This document shows positions 26,573-36,636 of a DNA stretch of 64,000 bases, one piece after another. The stretch comes from Mytilisepta virgata. Taxonomy: Eukaryota; Mollusca; Bivalvia; Mytilida; Mytilidae. Position 1 is the stretch's first letter, and each line of letters starts with the position of its first letter. The notes under the pieces are model-generated. The model saw only the letters and a program-made list of their open reading frames with translations, ran no database searches and was not told where the DNA came from. Both the position numbers and the translations under genes were made by a program. The stretch is from positions 100,912,513 to 100,976,512 of the forward strand of contig CM051521.1 in assembly GCA_028015205.1 (NCBI GenBank), written 5' to 3'.

Positions 26573-27760
26573 CTCAAGAGCCTGAATCGCTCACCTGGCA
26601 AACAATGCACTATAAACTAAATCTCATCACCACCATTCACTAAGGATACCATGTTTAAATTAAAAACCAAATATTGTTGAAATCCGAGCAAGTGTAAAAA
26701 ATGGCGGGAAAATGGCAGCCATTTTAAAAATGGCCGTCCAAAACAAACTTTCATCATCACCACTCAACTCGGGATACCATGTTTTCCTTGAAAGTAGCTT
26801 TCATCTTCATTTTCTTTCTATAATTCAGGAAAAAATAGCAAAAAACAGCATTTTGACCCCTTTGTTCTATTTTTTGTAAGGGCGGACATGTTTTTCGACC
26901 AATCAAAAATCCAAGCATTAACTTTTTGCAGGATACTCTAAGGAACAATCTTACCAAGTTTCATTTGATTTTGAAAAGTAGTTTCAGAGAAGAAGATTTT
27001 TGAAATAATAACATAAAAAAAGCCAAAAATTTCAAAAAAGGGCAATAACTCTAACATCAGTCGACAGATTTTCACGAAAATCAGCACAGAGGTAGCTCTC
27101 ATCATGCTGAACACTTTCAACCTGCCAGAATTTGCCGTAATCTAATGATTTTTGAGATATTTGCGAAAAACTGTTGTTTGACCCCTATGTTCTATTTTTA
27201 GTAACAGTGGCCACGTTTTTCGATGGATCAAAAATCGAAGCATAAATTTTTGCAGGATACCCTAAGGAACAATCTTACCAAGTTTCATTTGATTTTGAAA
27301 AGTAGTTTCAGAGAAGAAGATTTTTGAAATAATAACATAAAAAAAAAGCCAAAAATGATTAAAAAAATGGCAATAACTCTAACATCAGTCGACAGATTTC
27401 ACGAAGATCAGCACACAGGTAGCTCTCATCATGCTGAACACTTTCAACCTGCCAGAATTTGCCCTAACCTAATGATTTTTGAGATATTTGCAAAAAACTG
27501 TTGTTTGACCCCTATGTTCTATTTTTAGTAACAGTGGCCACGTTTTTCGACGGATCAAAAATCGAAGCATAAACTTTGTGCAGGATACCCTAAGGAACAA
27601 TCATGCTAAGTTTTATCCAAATCCATTCAGTAGTCTCAGAGGAGAAGATGTTTGAAAAATTGTTAACGACTTCGACAGACGACAGACGACGACAGACGAC
27701 GTCAGACGACGACAGACGACGCCAGACGACGACAGACGACGACGGACGCAAGGTGAGCTA
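26573..27760. repeat. Composite interspersed repeat, second copy
   Basis: It starts with the small hairpin AGGCTCTCAAGAGCCT and TCGCTCACCTGG, and ends AAGGTGAGCTAAAA, like the element at 21674-23103. Its interior differs. About 320-bp units begin near 26862, 27180 and 27506, each with TGTTCTATTTTT, then CAAAAATC, GCAGGATACCCTAAGGAAC and AGTAGTTTCAGAGAAGAAG. A GACGACAGACGAC-type minisatellite at about 27674-27748 lies just before the end. Frames at 26757-27120 and 27613-27840 are by-products. Confidence 0.8.
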
Positions 27761-30093
27761 AAAAAGTCAACAATAACATACGAATCAATCAACGCCATCC
27801 AACGGACAGAATCAGCTAGAAGAGCACTAAACACAAACATAAAAAGTGTTTTAATTTACAATTTTGTAGTTTCAGTTGTGTTTCTTGACAAAGTTTTTGA
27901 ATGGGGTCATAAAGAATTTTTCATGCAGTGTGAGCATAAAAATGTACATGTACCCCATGTTGAAGATTGTACGGTGAGCTAAATAATGTTATTTTTTACT
28001 TTTAAGGTGAATTGTTGAGTGGTCATAATTTGAACTTCATATTATATAGTTAACTGATTTAAAACATATTTGACAGAACCAAAAACGTTTGAACTCATTG
28101 AAGCAAATGAACGGATATGGCGTTAGCGTCAACGACGGTCCTTAGCGTCAACGACAGTCCTTAGAATTGAAAACGGGAAATCTTATTACATCCATGGGAT
28201 TATGTAGTACAACTAATAAACCAAACTTAAACCATTTATTTTATGAATGACCAAAACTAAATAATACGAAAGAGGATGGGGTGGTCAATAACTCGCATTT
28301 ACCATTGCATGCAACAAACAGATTATTTTTGCTAGAATTATCTTTCTTTGAGTAATATTAATGTATAAATATAAATCGGCTGGGGCTGACACATTAGAGC
28401 GGATCTTATACAAAAAAGTGGGAAATTTGCTGATTCTGTCAAGGATCTGAATTTTTCAGTGTTTTACAACTAATACATTTTTTTTCTAGCACGAAAACTT
28501 TATACGTATGCTTCACTTCTTTAAACAGTTTTCTCTTCAAAAAAGTTTAAAGTTTTAAGTGATTGTAATTTCATTAATAACAACTGCTTGAAGATGACGA
28601 ATTTGTGTCGTCTACTATCATTTTGCCTGGTAAAAAACGGCAATCTGGTGTTTACGAAAATAATTTTGGATATATTCCTTCAAATGCTCACAGAAATAAA
28701 ACATATAAGGTTTTCTTGGCGGAAGATTTGAAACTTGAACAAAAAAAATGGCGTTTTTCTCGGTTTAATATGTATAATTTGAGAGCATGTTGGGTTATTC
28801 AACAGGAAGCATCTCCGTGAGAACATATGCGGCCAATATCCGATACTACTCTGTATCGTATCATTGGTACATGTGATGTTACATGCAAGCTACAATAAGG
28901 AAACAGAAATACGATAATAGATATATAAAATCAATTGTCAATTTCCAATATCTCATCCAGGATGAGGAAAATGTAGTATTTATCAGTAAATGACAAGAAA
29001 AAAATCCCTATTGAAATCGGATGAAATCGACAGTTTTAGCTTTTGGTTCTCTATCATGTCTATTGAACACCGTCCGTCTTTCAGACTTTCTTTTGATATA
29101 AAACTCCTCTTTCATTTTTTAGTTCAGAGATTTATTTTATTTTCTTTATACAATAATTCCATACCATTTGTTGATGCGCAATAAGGTTTGAAGAATTTAG
29201 ATTTTCCAAAATTGGGTGTCGACATTCGAAAATTTTGATTTTTTTGGAAATGTCAAATCTCTCATTAGCGCCAAAGTATATTTTTGTCCTACAGAATAAT
29301 TTTTTCATAAAGGCAAAAGGCAAACCTTTCTACAATTTTATCAGGAAATATATTAAATCATAAATATACATGCGAAATTTAGAGAGTTTTTTTATTTAAA
29401 ATATTTTTGAAAATGGTGTAAACATATTTTATTGATTTATTAATAATACACACAATAACTAAACGCAAGTAATATACGATACGATTGGATAATCAACATA
29501 GGATTCGAAAACAAGTTTTGGGCTTATATAAATCCGTATCCTACAACAATAATTTTCATAGTTAATTTTCTCATACTCAAAAGATTATGTATCATGAATC
29601 AGTACATTAAAAAAAATTTAGGAAATGATACATAATTTTGATAGATAACATGCACTGGAATGTTGATAAATAATAATGAGTATTTGTTTACTGTCGATTA
29701 TATAGAGAATAATACATGGTAAAATGTGTATCACATACTGTATCAACCTCGATCGAATTAAAGTCTACTGGCACAAATGAAATTGATAGGGGAAAATATT
29801 TTGTGAAAAAATTTAAAAAAATAGAGGAGGGATTTGAAAAAAAGTCAAATAATAATAAAAAAAATAAACATTTTCTTTTTGAAATTTCCCCCCCCCCCAA
29901 ATAAAATTTCTCCCCCCCCCCCCAAAAAAAATACAAAAAAAATAAAATTTGAAAATAAAAACTGAAAAAAGCTATGTGATAAAGGGTAACGCATACGATA
30001 AAGAGAAAATGGGCTTTATCGTATATTCAAAACTCCTGTATTTAGTATCAAATATATGATAAATCAGAATATTATTCAGGTGTGAATTTTATT
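27761..30093. other. Non-coding stretch with homopolymer C tracts
   Basis: No gene supported. Two cytosine runs lie at about 29888-29925. A frame at 28605-28820 (71 codons) reads without a stop but has no recognisable domain, and the nearby ATG at 28594 opens a different short frame. Confidence 0.35.
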
Positions 30094-30288
30094 AAGGGTT
30101 CATTCCTTGTATTGCACATGGTAGATCTCCTTAGCTGAAATTTGGCTTCCTATTTCGGTATTTTTGGCTATGAGTACTTCTTGTTTTAAAATAAGTTTGG
30201 TTTTTGGTCTTCCAAATGTTTCGGTTTTAATGCTGCTGATGAGAGGTAACTCCTTGAAATGCGTCGTATACAGCATAGTATAAATTTA
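30094..30288 (+). repeat. Dispersed repeat, inverted mate of 50417-50606
   Basis: AAGGGTTCATTCCTTGTATT, CATGGTAGATCTCCTTAGCT, TTTGGTCTTCCAAATGTTTC and CGTCGTATACAGCATAGTAT all recur, reverse-complemented and in mirrored order, at 50417-50606. Identity is about 85% or higher by eye. The copies point toward each other and bracket four of the channel genes. Confidence 0.9.
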
Positions 30289-30834
30289 CTATATCTAATA
30301 TTAGTATCTTTAGATTGTTATTTTGATCAAAGAGTTAATAAAAGTTTATACATCGATAAACCCGTATTTGGTAAGTATATTCATGCGCTTTCTTGATTAT
30401 TTAGTTTCAAATGAGACATTAAATGTGAAGAATGCTGTAAAAGAATAAATTTTAAGGATGATACTGACAATAATAGTTAAAATTTAATGAGAAATGTTTT
30501 AAAAATTGATGAAAATTGCGTTTTCAAAAATTTCGCGAAAATTTGCTGCACGGACGTCACAGTCAAGATTGCAATGTCATCTATTAACCAAGGCAAGTTT
30601 GATTCTTCAAACGGAAAAAAATCGGACATTGCGTGGATTCTGTACGCTTCAGATTATGTTAAAATCTATCAAATCCTTGTTTTTTCGATTTGTAAATGAC
30701 TTTGTTGACTTTTTTATTCAATTGCTCAGCTGGCAAAAATAGTACCAGATTCAAGATGGATGGCCCCCGGAAAAGTCAAAGTTTTTTTTATTTAGGTTAG
30801 GAACACCTTTTCGATGTTTGAAATGGAATTATAA

Positions 30835-30987
30835 GGATTAAATACAATTTTGTATGAGTTTATCGATGTGTAAACTCGGCCTTTTCACTCACAAACTCAA
30901 CATAAAGTCCTTCGAACTATATTTAGTTTGTGAGTGAGTCGACCGTATTTACACATCGATAAACTCGTACAAAATCGTATTTAATCC
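30835..30987. repeat. Perfect-centre foldback hairpin, about 150 bp
   Basis: The left arm starts GGATTAAATACAATTTTGTA and contains GAGTTTATCGATGTGTAAA and CACTCACAAACT. The right arm is its reverse complement over roughly 70 bp with a handful of mismatches, leaving a loop of about 10 bp. It could be a small foldback transposon. It sits about 0.6 kb before the presumed first exon of the first channel gene. Confidence 0.85.
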
Positions 30988-31625
30988 AACAATGTACTAT
31001 ATGGTTTTAGAATGTTTATTTTCAAATTACGACAGTACTTATCAAACGACCAGGATGAGTTTCATTACCATCACACAAATCAAAACGGTCACAAGATCGT
31101 CACTTGACGGTCATATTAAAATTATTTCTGTTCAATTTACTTATTAGAATACAGCAATAACGTCAGGGCATTTTTTCAACAATTTGTTTTCGTTAATAGT
31201 AGATGTTTTGAAGGTGATCGGCTGAGCGTTGTAGCAATCCGGCGAAAGTTATACTCGTGGTACAGTGCGAGTACATGTCAGTTCTTGGTGGCTGTACAAA
31301 GACCTCTTTTTGCTTTTTGGATTGTATTAGATCTGTTGTCTAATCGTCATTTACCCTATATCTCCTTTTATTTCCATTTCCACAAAACTAAAAAGATATA
31401 AATAAGGGGAACCAATAACAAAATTGTATATATTTTTAAAGGAAATCGAGATCACTTTCGCCTTTGCACTATGACTCCATTGAATGCAGCGGATATAATC
31501 ACTTGAGATTAATGTCTAAAACTAACCCAACAAGTACTTGCACTTAGAAAGAATTTTTACACTCTCTTGAGCTTATTAAACTTTTTATTTGAAAAGAAAA
31601 GGCGCATTTGTATACTTCATTTCAG

Positions 31626-31860
31626 GTAAGTTTAGAATTTATGTTGAAAAAATAAATCAATAAAAAGGAAATTGATTTATTTAAATACAGAACTCAATTT
31701 CATGATGTTTTAATTTAACCTTTACAGGAAATTATTGCATATCATACAACAAAAATAATTTCATAGATGATACAAAATTCGATTTAGATAATAACAAAAG
31801 CATTTTTAATCATGAAACCTTTGAACTATCTTATATACTAAAGAGGATTATATTTTGCAG
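31626..31860 (+). other. Presumed 5' UTR intron of channel gene 1
   Basis: CAG/GTAAGT at 31623-31631 is a strong donor and ATATTTTGCAG ending at 31860 is a strong acceptor, 17 nt before the ATG. The intron would be 235 bp. The acceptor is well supported because all six paralogues have one at the same place; the donor is inferred. Confidence 0.6.
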
Positions 31861-31877
31861 GGCTCCTTTTGGTCACA

Positions 31878-33413
31878 ATGATCTCTTTACATAAGGTCAT
31901 TCGAGCAATATTTATTTTGCCATTCTCAGCTGGCCATCCTAAGAAGCATGAGGGAAATGGGACTATTTCCCATGACGGTAGCATATCCGGTATAGTTTTC
32001 CTGGTAGGAATGGTAGTAATACTTTGTGAGTTTTTACTTATTGAATCGGATGGCAAATTCAAACTGTTTACAAAAACAATGATGGTAACTACGTGTATGG
32101 GTATCTTTATTTGTCTAGCGCTGACAAGCTATGCTTCTCTTAACCCGGAGGCCACGAAACCAAACGGACACTGGGATATTTGTGGGAAAATAATGCTTAA
32201 ATTTTTGTGGCTTTTCACACTGGCGAGTATAACTTACAGTGCTGTTTATTTAGCATATCACATTAACTGTTACAGGAAACATTATAATATGTACAATGTC
32301 AAAGAAAGAATAGCTTGTGACATTTTGTTACTTGTTTTTAGACTTATTCAAACTGGATTTGTGACAAAATTTTCACAGAGTACATTTAAAAACATACTCG
32401 GTTGTTATTACGGACTATTGGTACTATTCATAACAAATATAACTGTTATAGTGATTGAATTCACGCATGAACTCAAATATATTGATGATTATACAGTAAA
32501 TACTACTAGATCGTTTAACACATGTTATACAAATACATCAATTGGACATTCCTTAGCAGTGGTGTCAGATTTCATGGATCCAGCGGTATTAGAATACTGT
32601 TTACTTTCACTTTTGTTCATTTCTGCCATGTGGCCACAGAAAACATCTAGTTACAGCAGAAGAAATTTTAATAGTATTTCCACTGATGAAAATACAAGTC
32701 TTCTGCCAAATGGAAATGTTTATGATGAAGACCCTGTACATTTTGATATCGCAAATGCACGCCACAGAACGTTGAAATTTGCTATGATTATTATATCGAC
32801 TTTATTAAACATACCGTGCGGTATACTGCTTGCTTACAGAATTTATGAACCACATGGTCAGACAGTGGACGTGGCATTTAGTTCTTACAATAGTTTTACT
32901 TTAACTATAATATTTTTCGCTCTTGTAAAATGTTTTTATTCGATCCAAACGGATTGTGTTCCTACGGCTAAAGTAGTTACTTTTGTTGCGAAAGATTATT
33001 TAATTTTGGTCAGTTTCATCGGAACATTAATTTACTACACAGTGAGACTTATAGCTTATACCATCGTGTTTCAGAATGTTGCAAAACTGTACAGTTACTC
33101 GATTATGATTGTATCCATTTATTTTCAAACAGTTTTGATATTTCAAATGAAACACTACGAAAAAGGAAATATCAAATCGTCACTCGCATCCGTGGAATAC
33201 ACAGTTTTGTTCTTGTCAGTCAATAATTTAATTATATGGGGCGTGGATTCTTTTATTGCATCTATGTATGTATTTGCAAATGACGCCCCTACAATACTAT
33301 ATGGAAAGAAATTATGGGGAACATTGTATACTTTGTTGTTCCCATTTGTCGTCTTCTATCGCTTCAAATGTTTTGTAGCATTTTACAGTATTTATCATAG
33401 GATGAAAAAATAG
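31878..33413 (+). CDS. Otopetrin-like proton channel 1
   Basis: A 511-residue membrane protein with about 12 hydrophobic segments (near 35-56, 67-88, 104-127, 144-166, 176-196, 233-252, 300-321, 335-353, 371-396, 404-423, 438-462, 479-505), the otopetrin layout. Family marks are RLIQTGF (Q158), the TM6 block with E239 before MWP, YFQTVLIFQMK (Q417) and FPFVVFYRFKCF near the C-terminus. Otopetrins are acid-sensitive proton-selective channels. Cys131 and Cys216 fall in loops predicted to be extracellular, and ENTSLL (271-276) lies in the cytosolic linker. The ATG at 31878 is chosen over an upstream in-frame TTG because it matches the paralogues' start (RAIF.LPFSAG at the same spacing). One coding exon; AATAAA at 33638-33643 is a likely polyA signal. 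Cell type and exact function are unknown. Confidence 0.93.
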   Translation: MISLHKVIRAIFILPFSAGHPKKHEGNGTISHDGSISGIVFLVGMVVILCEFLLIESDGKFKLFTKTMMVTTCMGIFICLALTSYASLNPEATKPNGHWDICGKIMLKFLWLFTLASITYSAVYLAYHINCYRKHYNMYNVKERIACDILLLVFRLIQTGFVTKFSQSTFKNILGCYYGLLVLFITNITVIVIEFTHELKYIDDYTVNTTRSFNTCYTNTSIGHSLAVVSDFMDPAVLEYCLLSLLFISAMWPQKTSSYSRRNFNSISTDENTSLLPNGNVYDEDPVHFDIANARHRTLKFAMIIISTLLNIPCGILLAYRIYEPHGQTVDVAFSSYNSFTLTIIFFALVKCFYSIQTDCVPTAKVVTFVAKDYLILVSFIGTLIYYTVRLIAYTIVFQNVAKLYSYSIMIVSIYFQTVLIFQMKHYEKGNIKSSLASVEYTVLFLSVNNLIIWGVDSFIASMYVFANDAPTILYGKKLWGTLYTLLFPFVVFYRFKCFVAFYSIYHRMKK

Positions 33414-34874
33414 ATATTTGCATTCTTATATACTGTATTTGTAATTTCATGTATATCAAGTTTATATAGTTATTTTGAAACATTTTCTGAATTATGGCAC
33501 TCGGAAATGCCTAAGGTTAACGTACAAATTCTATTTTAAAAATAAGTACATGTATATACATTTTTGTACATTGTATTTCCTATGAATCTAAAACAATCGT
33601 GGGAAATACACGGAGTGTTTAGTCTTCATATTCCAAAAATAAATTTTGCAGTTGTTCACTGAAAAATATTCCTTTCGTACATTAATAACGGCTATAGAAG
33701 TCTAGATCTTTTAGTTTTCAGGCCATACATTTCCACATGCAGCCAAGACTCCTTTGCTGTTTTGTATTCCTTCCCCAATTTCAGATTATGTTTGGTGCTT
33801 TCTGAAGTTCGTTTTCTCCTGAGAATGCATGAACTATTTACCACTTAATGTTATGCAACCAACTACATTTTTGTATCAATGCGTATTTGTGTTTTTAAAA
33901 AAGTAAAATCGGAGACAGATCAGGATCAAACCCAAGATAAAAATTATTAATTACATCAAAATGTTGTATTCTAGACCGCAAAGGAAATAAAACAATAAAA
34001 AGGTTTCTATTCTGTCGAATTTTAATTGTGACCACAACTTTTCTTTTTTTACATTTTCTCTCTCTAAATGAGTTACATCTTAATCTACCTATTTTTCTCA
34101 ATTTCTAATATTCCACATTGGTGGAAAGACCGGGAAAAAGCATAATTATTCGTGTAAGATTTCATTTGAAATGATTGGAAAATGTAGTATTCGATTTTCG
34201 AAAAAGATAAGAGACAATTTCCGCAAATATGTATTTGTTACGCATTTGTTCAACGAGGAGAGAATGAACAACATCAAGAATAAATAAAACAAATTTCCAC
34301 CACCACATCTGACAGGGTCAGAAATATTCACAAATAGCTTACTTGAGCTAGCGACATTCTTAATAAATGTGTTTATTTTTTAAATAAATATTGTCGCCCA
34401 CAAACTGATTTCTCTAAGACAAGCTTTTAATTCGTATCAACTCATTTCACGGCTATACGTGAAAACTGTAAATGGCTTAATGTGTTGTGGGAAGTATTTA
34501 CATACATTTTTGATTTTTTTTAATAAAACAGTCTATTTTAATAGTATTGTTATGATATGTTATAATGTGGTACATGTATCCTTACGTATATGAATTAGTT
34601 TTATAATAAAGAATCTGTGTTTAGTCAATTATTTCATCTTTTTTTACCTTATTACCTACATTTAGCGTAGAAGTCGAATCACATTACACTCGAGTTGCTA
34701 ATTTATCACTATTTCCAAAAAATATGTACGCAATTTGTTGTCAAGATTTTATAAATGGGTCAGTAAAATTAACACCCGGAAGATTTTATCGAATAAGGAA
34801 GAATTTGTCTGAACTGAAACAGTTATAGTATTAAACATACAGAATATTATCTATTCAACAAATTTATATCAGCT
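33414..34874. other. Intergenic: channel 1 3' end and channel 2 upstream region
   Basis: Contains the likely polyA signal of channel 1 (33638-33643). The frames at 33895-34101 and 34146-34331 (minus) are AT-driven, with no recognisable domain. The right end should hold the promoter and untranslated first exon of channel 2, but no clear TATA box could be assigned. Confidence 0.4.
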
Positions 34875-35010
34875 GTAAGTTAGTTTATATTTTTTCTTAT
34901 ATTTATCGTAAATTTAAGCTCCATGTTGACGGCTATGAATATATTTTTATGTGGTACATTCGCATCTCTGCTATAATAAGCTTAAACGTATTTTTTTAAA
35001 TAACTTCCAG
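34875..35010 (+). other. Presumed 5' UTR intron of channel gene 2
   Basis: The acceptor is AACTTCCAG ending at 35010, 12 nt before the ATG. A GTAAGT at 34875-34880 after ATCAGCT is a plausible donor, giving a 136-bp intron. The acceptor is firm by comparison with paralogues; the donor is tentative. Confidence 0.5.
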
Positions 35011-35022
35011 GTAAACAGTATC

Positions 35023-36636
35023 ATGTCTACATTTGAAAGACTGATCAGAGCGACCATTGTTTTACCATTCACAGCTGGACAATACAAACAAACATCTGAT
35101 GGCGTAGTCTCGTATGATGGAAGCATATCCGGTGTTGTACTGCTCATCAGTATCGTGGTGATGCTTGCTGAGTTACTTATTGCAGGATCATCACCTGAAG
35201 CCGAAAAACTGAGTTCAGTTAATATTCTGCAGACAGTTTCTATTGTAATCACGTTTCTCGCAGTAATTTCTATTTTTGGTATATGTATATATCACTACAA
35301 GGGGTACAACATCATTTCGCGAAACCGACAATGGGATATATGCAGTAAAATAAAGTTACGGTTTCTCTGGATATTTACACTAGCGTGTGTTACCTATTAT
35401 ATTTTACTTTTAACAATGTGGTATGACTGCCTGGCTCGATCAACTGGCGACCATCTTGCAGAACAAATAATATTTTATAATATTTTAATATTATTTAACA
35501 TCGTACAAACTGGGTTTCTTACATACTTTTCTCAATATGTCTTCCTCAGTAACCTTGGATTATTTTATGGGTTACTTATAATTTTCATAGGAAACATTTC
35601 AATATTTGTCAAAGCATTTGTAACCACATATAGAGAAATCAATGACTACACAGGAAATAGCACGAATATTATACCAATATTAAACGCAACGAGTTCCGTT
35701 TACTGCAGAGATGTATCTCCGGTTCGGCAAATCATTCAGCACATTAGACCTTACTTGGAACCAACTATATGTGAAAATGCTTTATTGTCCATATTATTCC
35801 TGATGGAGGTTTGGCCGATGTCTAGCCGTATTCGAAATGAAACAAATAGCATATCTTTGAACACGGCCAATTCAAGAGATACAGGATACCAAAACGATGA
35901 AACACGCCCTTTACTTTATAACAATCTTTGGAAAACTGGAAGTTCAATTACCTCTCGACCCATTTCATCAATAGATTCGAGTGCTCGATCCAAAAAATTC
36001 ATAAGCATGACATTATCCATACTGATAAATATTCCTAGTTTAGTACTGTATTGTTTACGTATTGCTCATAATCATTCAGTTAGTTTACCTTTGAGCATAT
36101 ACAATTGCGTTGAAGTGACTGTGGTATTTCTAATTTATATTAGATGTTTTTGCCTCCTCCAGTCGCAATGTCAATCAACACAAGAATCTTTTGATTGGAA
36201 TGGTAATGACAAAATGTTAACTTTAAGTTTTATGGGAGCTCTTGGATATTACACTCTGAAACTTATTTCAAACATATTTCTCGTCCAAACAAGCGGCGTG
36301 CATTTCATTTTAGTTTATCAATATCTAGTTATAATCATTGAAACGTATTTCCAAACTATATTTCTTCTTCAGGTTAAAACCTACGACAAAGTCGATATGC
36401 AGTCTTCGTTCTTTTCTATTGAATACACATTCATTTTTCTAGCTACAGAGAATTTTATTACGTGGTGTATTGACACTTTTATTTCTTCCCAGTATATTTT
36501 TACTAGTGACGCAGCTTACATGTTTTATGGGCAACAGTCTTGGATAAAATTTTATACATTTTTATTTCCATTTGTAATTTTCTATAGATTCAAGTGCTTT
36601 GTCCTATTTTATGGTCTATATCATAGATTTAAGTAA
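35023..36636 (+). CDS. Otopetrin-like proton channel 2
   Basis: A 537-residue, roughly 12-segment channel of the otopetrin family. It carries the array's N-terminal signature (RATIVLPFTAG, then DGSISG), IVQTGFLTYFSQ (Q162), YFQTIFLLQVK and FPFVIFYRFKCF. It is the most divergent copy: YDGSISG replaces HDGSISG, the TM6 glutamate E251 is followed by N instead of Y (ICENALL), and the start of TM6 differs. Cys136 and Cys228 are at the shared positions, and ETRPLL (293-298) is the linker dileucine motif. An in-frame extension upstream to 34951 is rejected, as it crosses the splice acceptor at 35010 and has no ATG matching the paralogues. AATAAA at 36922-36927 is a possible polyA signal. Confidence 0.92.
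   Translation: MSTFERLIRATIVLPFTAGQYKQTSDGVVSYDGSISGVVLLISIVVMLAELLIAGSSPEAEKLSSVNILQTVSIVITFLAVISIFGICIYHYKGYNIISRNRQWDICSKIKLRFLWIFTLACVTYYILLLTMWYDCLARSTGDHLAEQIIFYNILILFNIVQTGFLTYFSQYVFLSNLGLFYGLLIIFIGNISIFVKAFVTTYREINDYTGNSTNIIPILNATSSVYCRDVSPVRQIIQHIRPYLEPTICENALLSILFLMEVWPMSSRIRNETNSISLNTANSRDTGYQNDETRPLLYNNLWKTGSSITSRPISSIDSSARSKKFISMTLSILINIPSLVLYCLRIAHNHSVSLPLSIYNCVEVTVVFLIYIRCFCLLQSQCQSTQESFDWNGNDKMLTLSFMGALGYYTLKLISNIFLVQTSGVHFILVYQYLVIIIETYFQTIFLLQVKTYDKVDMQSSFFSIEYTFIFLATENFITWCIDTFISSQYIFTSDAAYMFYGQQSWIKFYTFLFPFVIFYRFKCFVLFYGLYHRFK

Noticed and set aside
28605..28820. 71-codon frame as a small gene
   Set aside because: No domain, signal or repeat supports it; the length is expected by chance in this window.
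29888..29925. Cytosine runs here and near 49980 and 59085 as i-motif or G-quadruplex regulators
   Set aside because: They are simple homopolymers far from any supported promoter; ordinary slippage explains them.
34951..35022. Longer N-terminus for channel 2
   Set aside because: The extension begins without ATG, crosses a good splice acceptor at 35010, and is absent from all paralogues.
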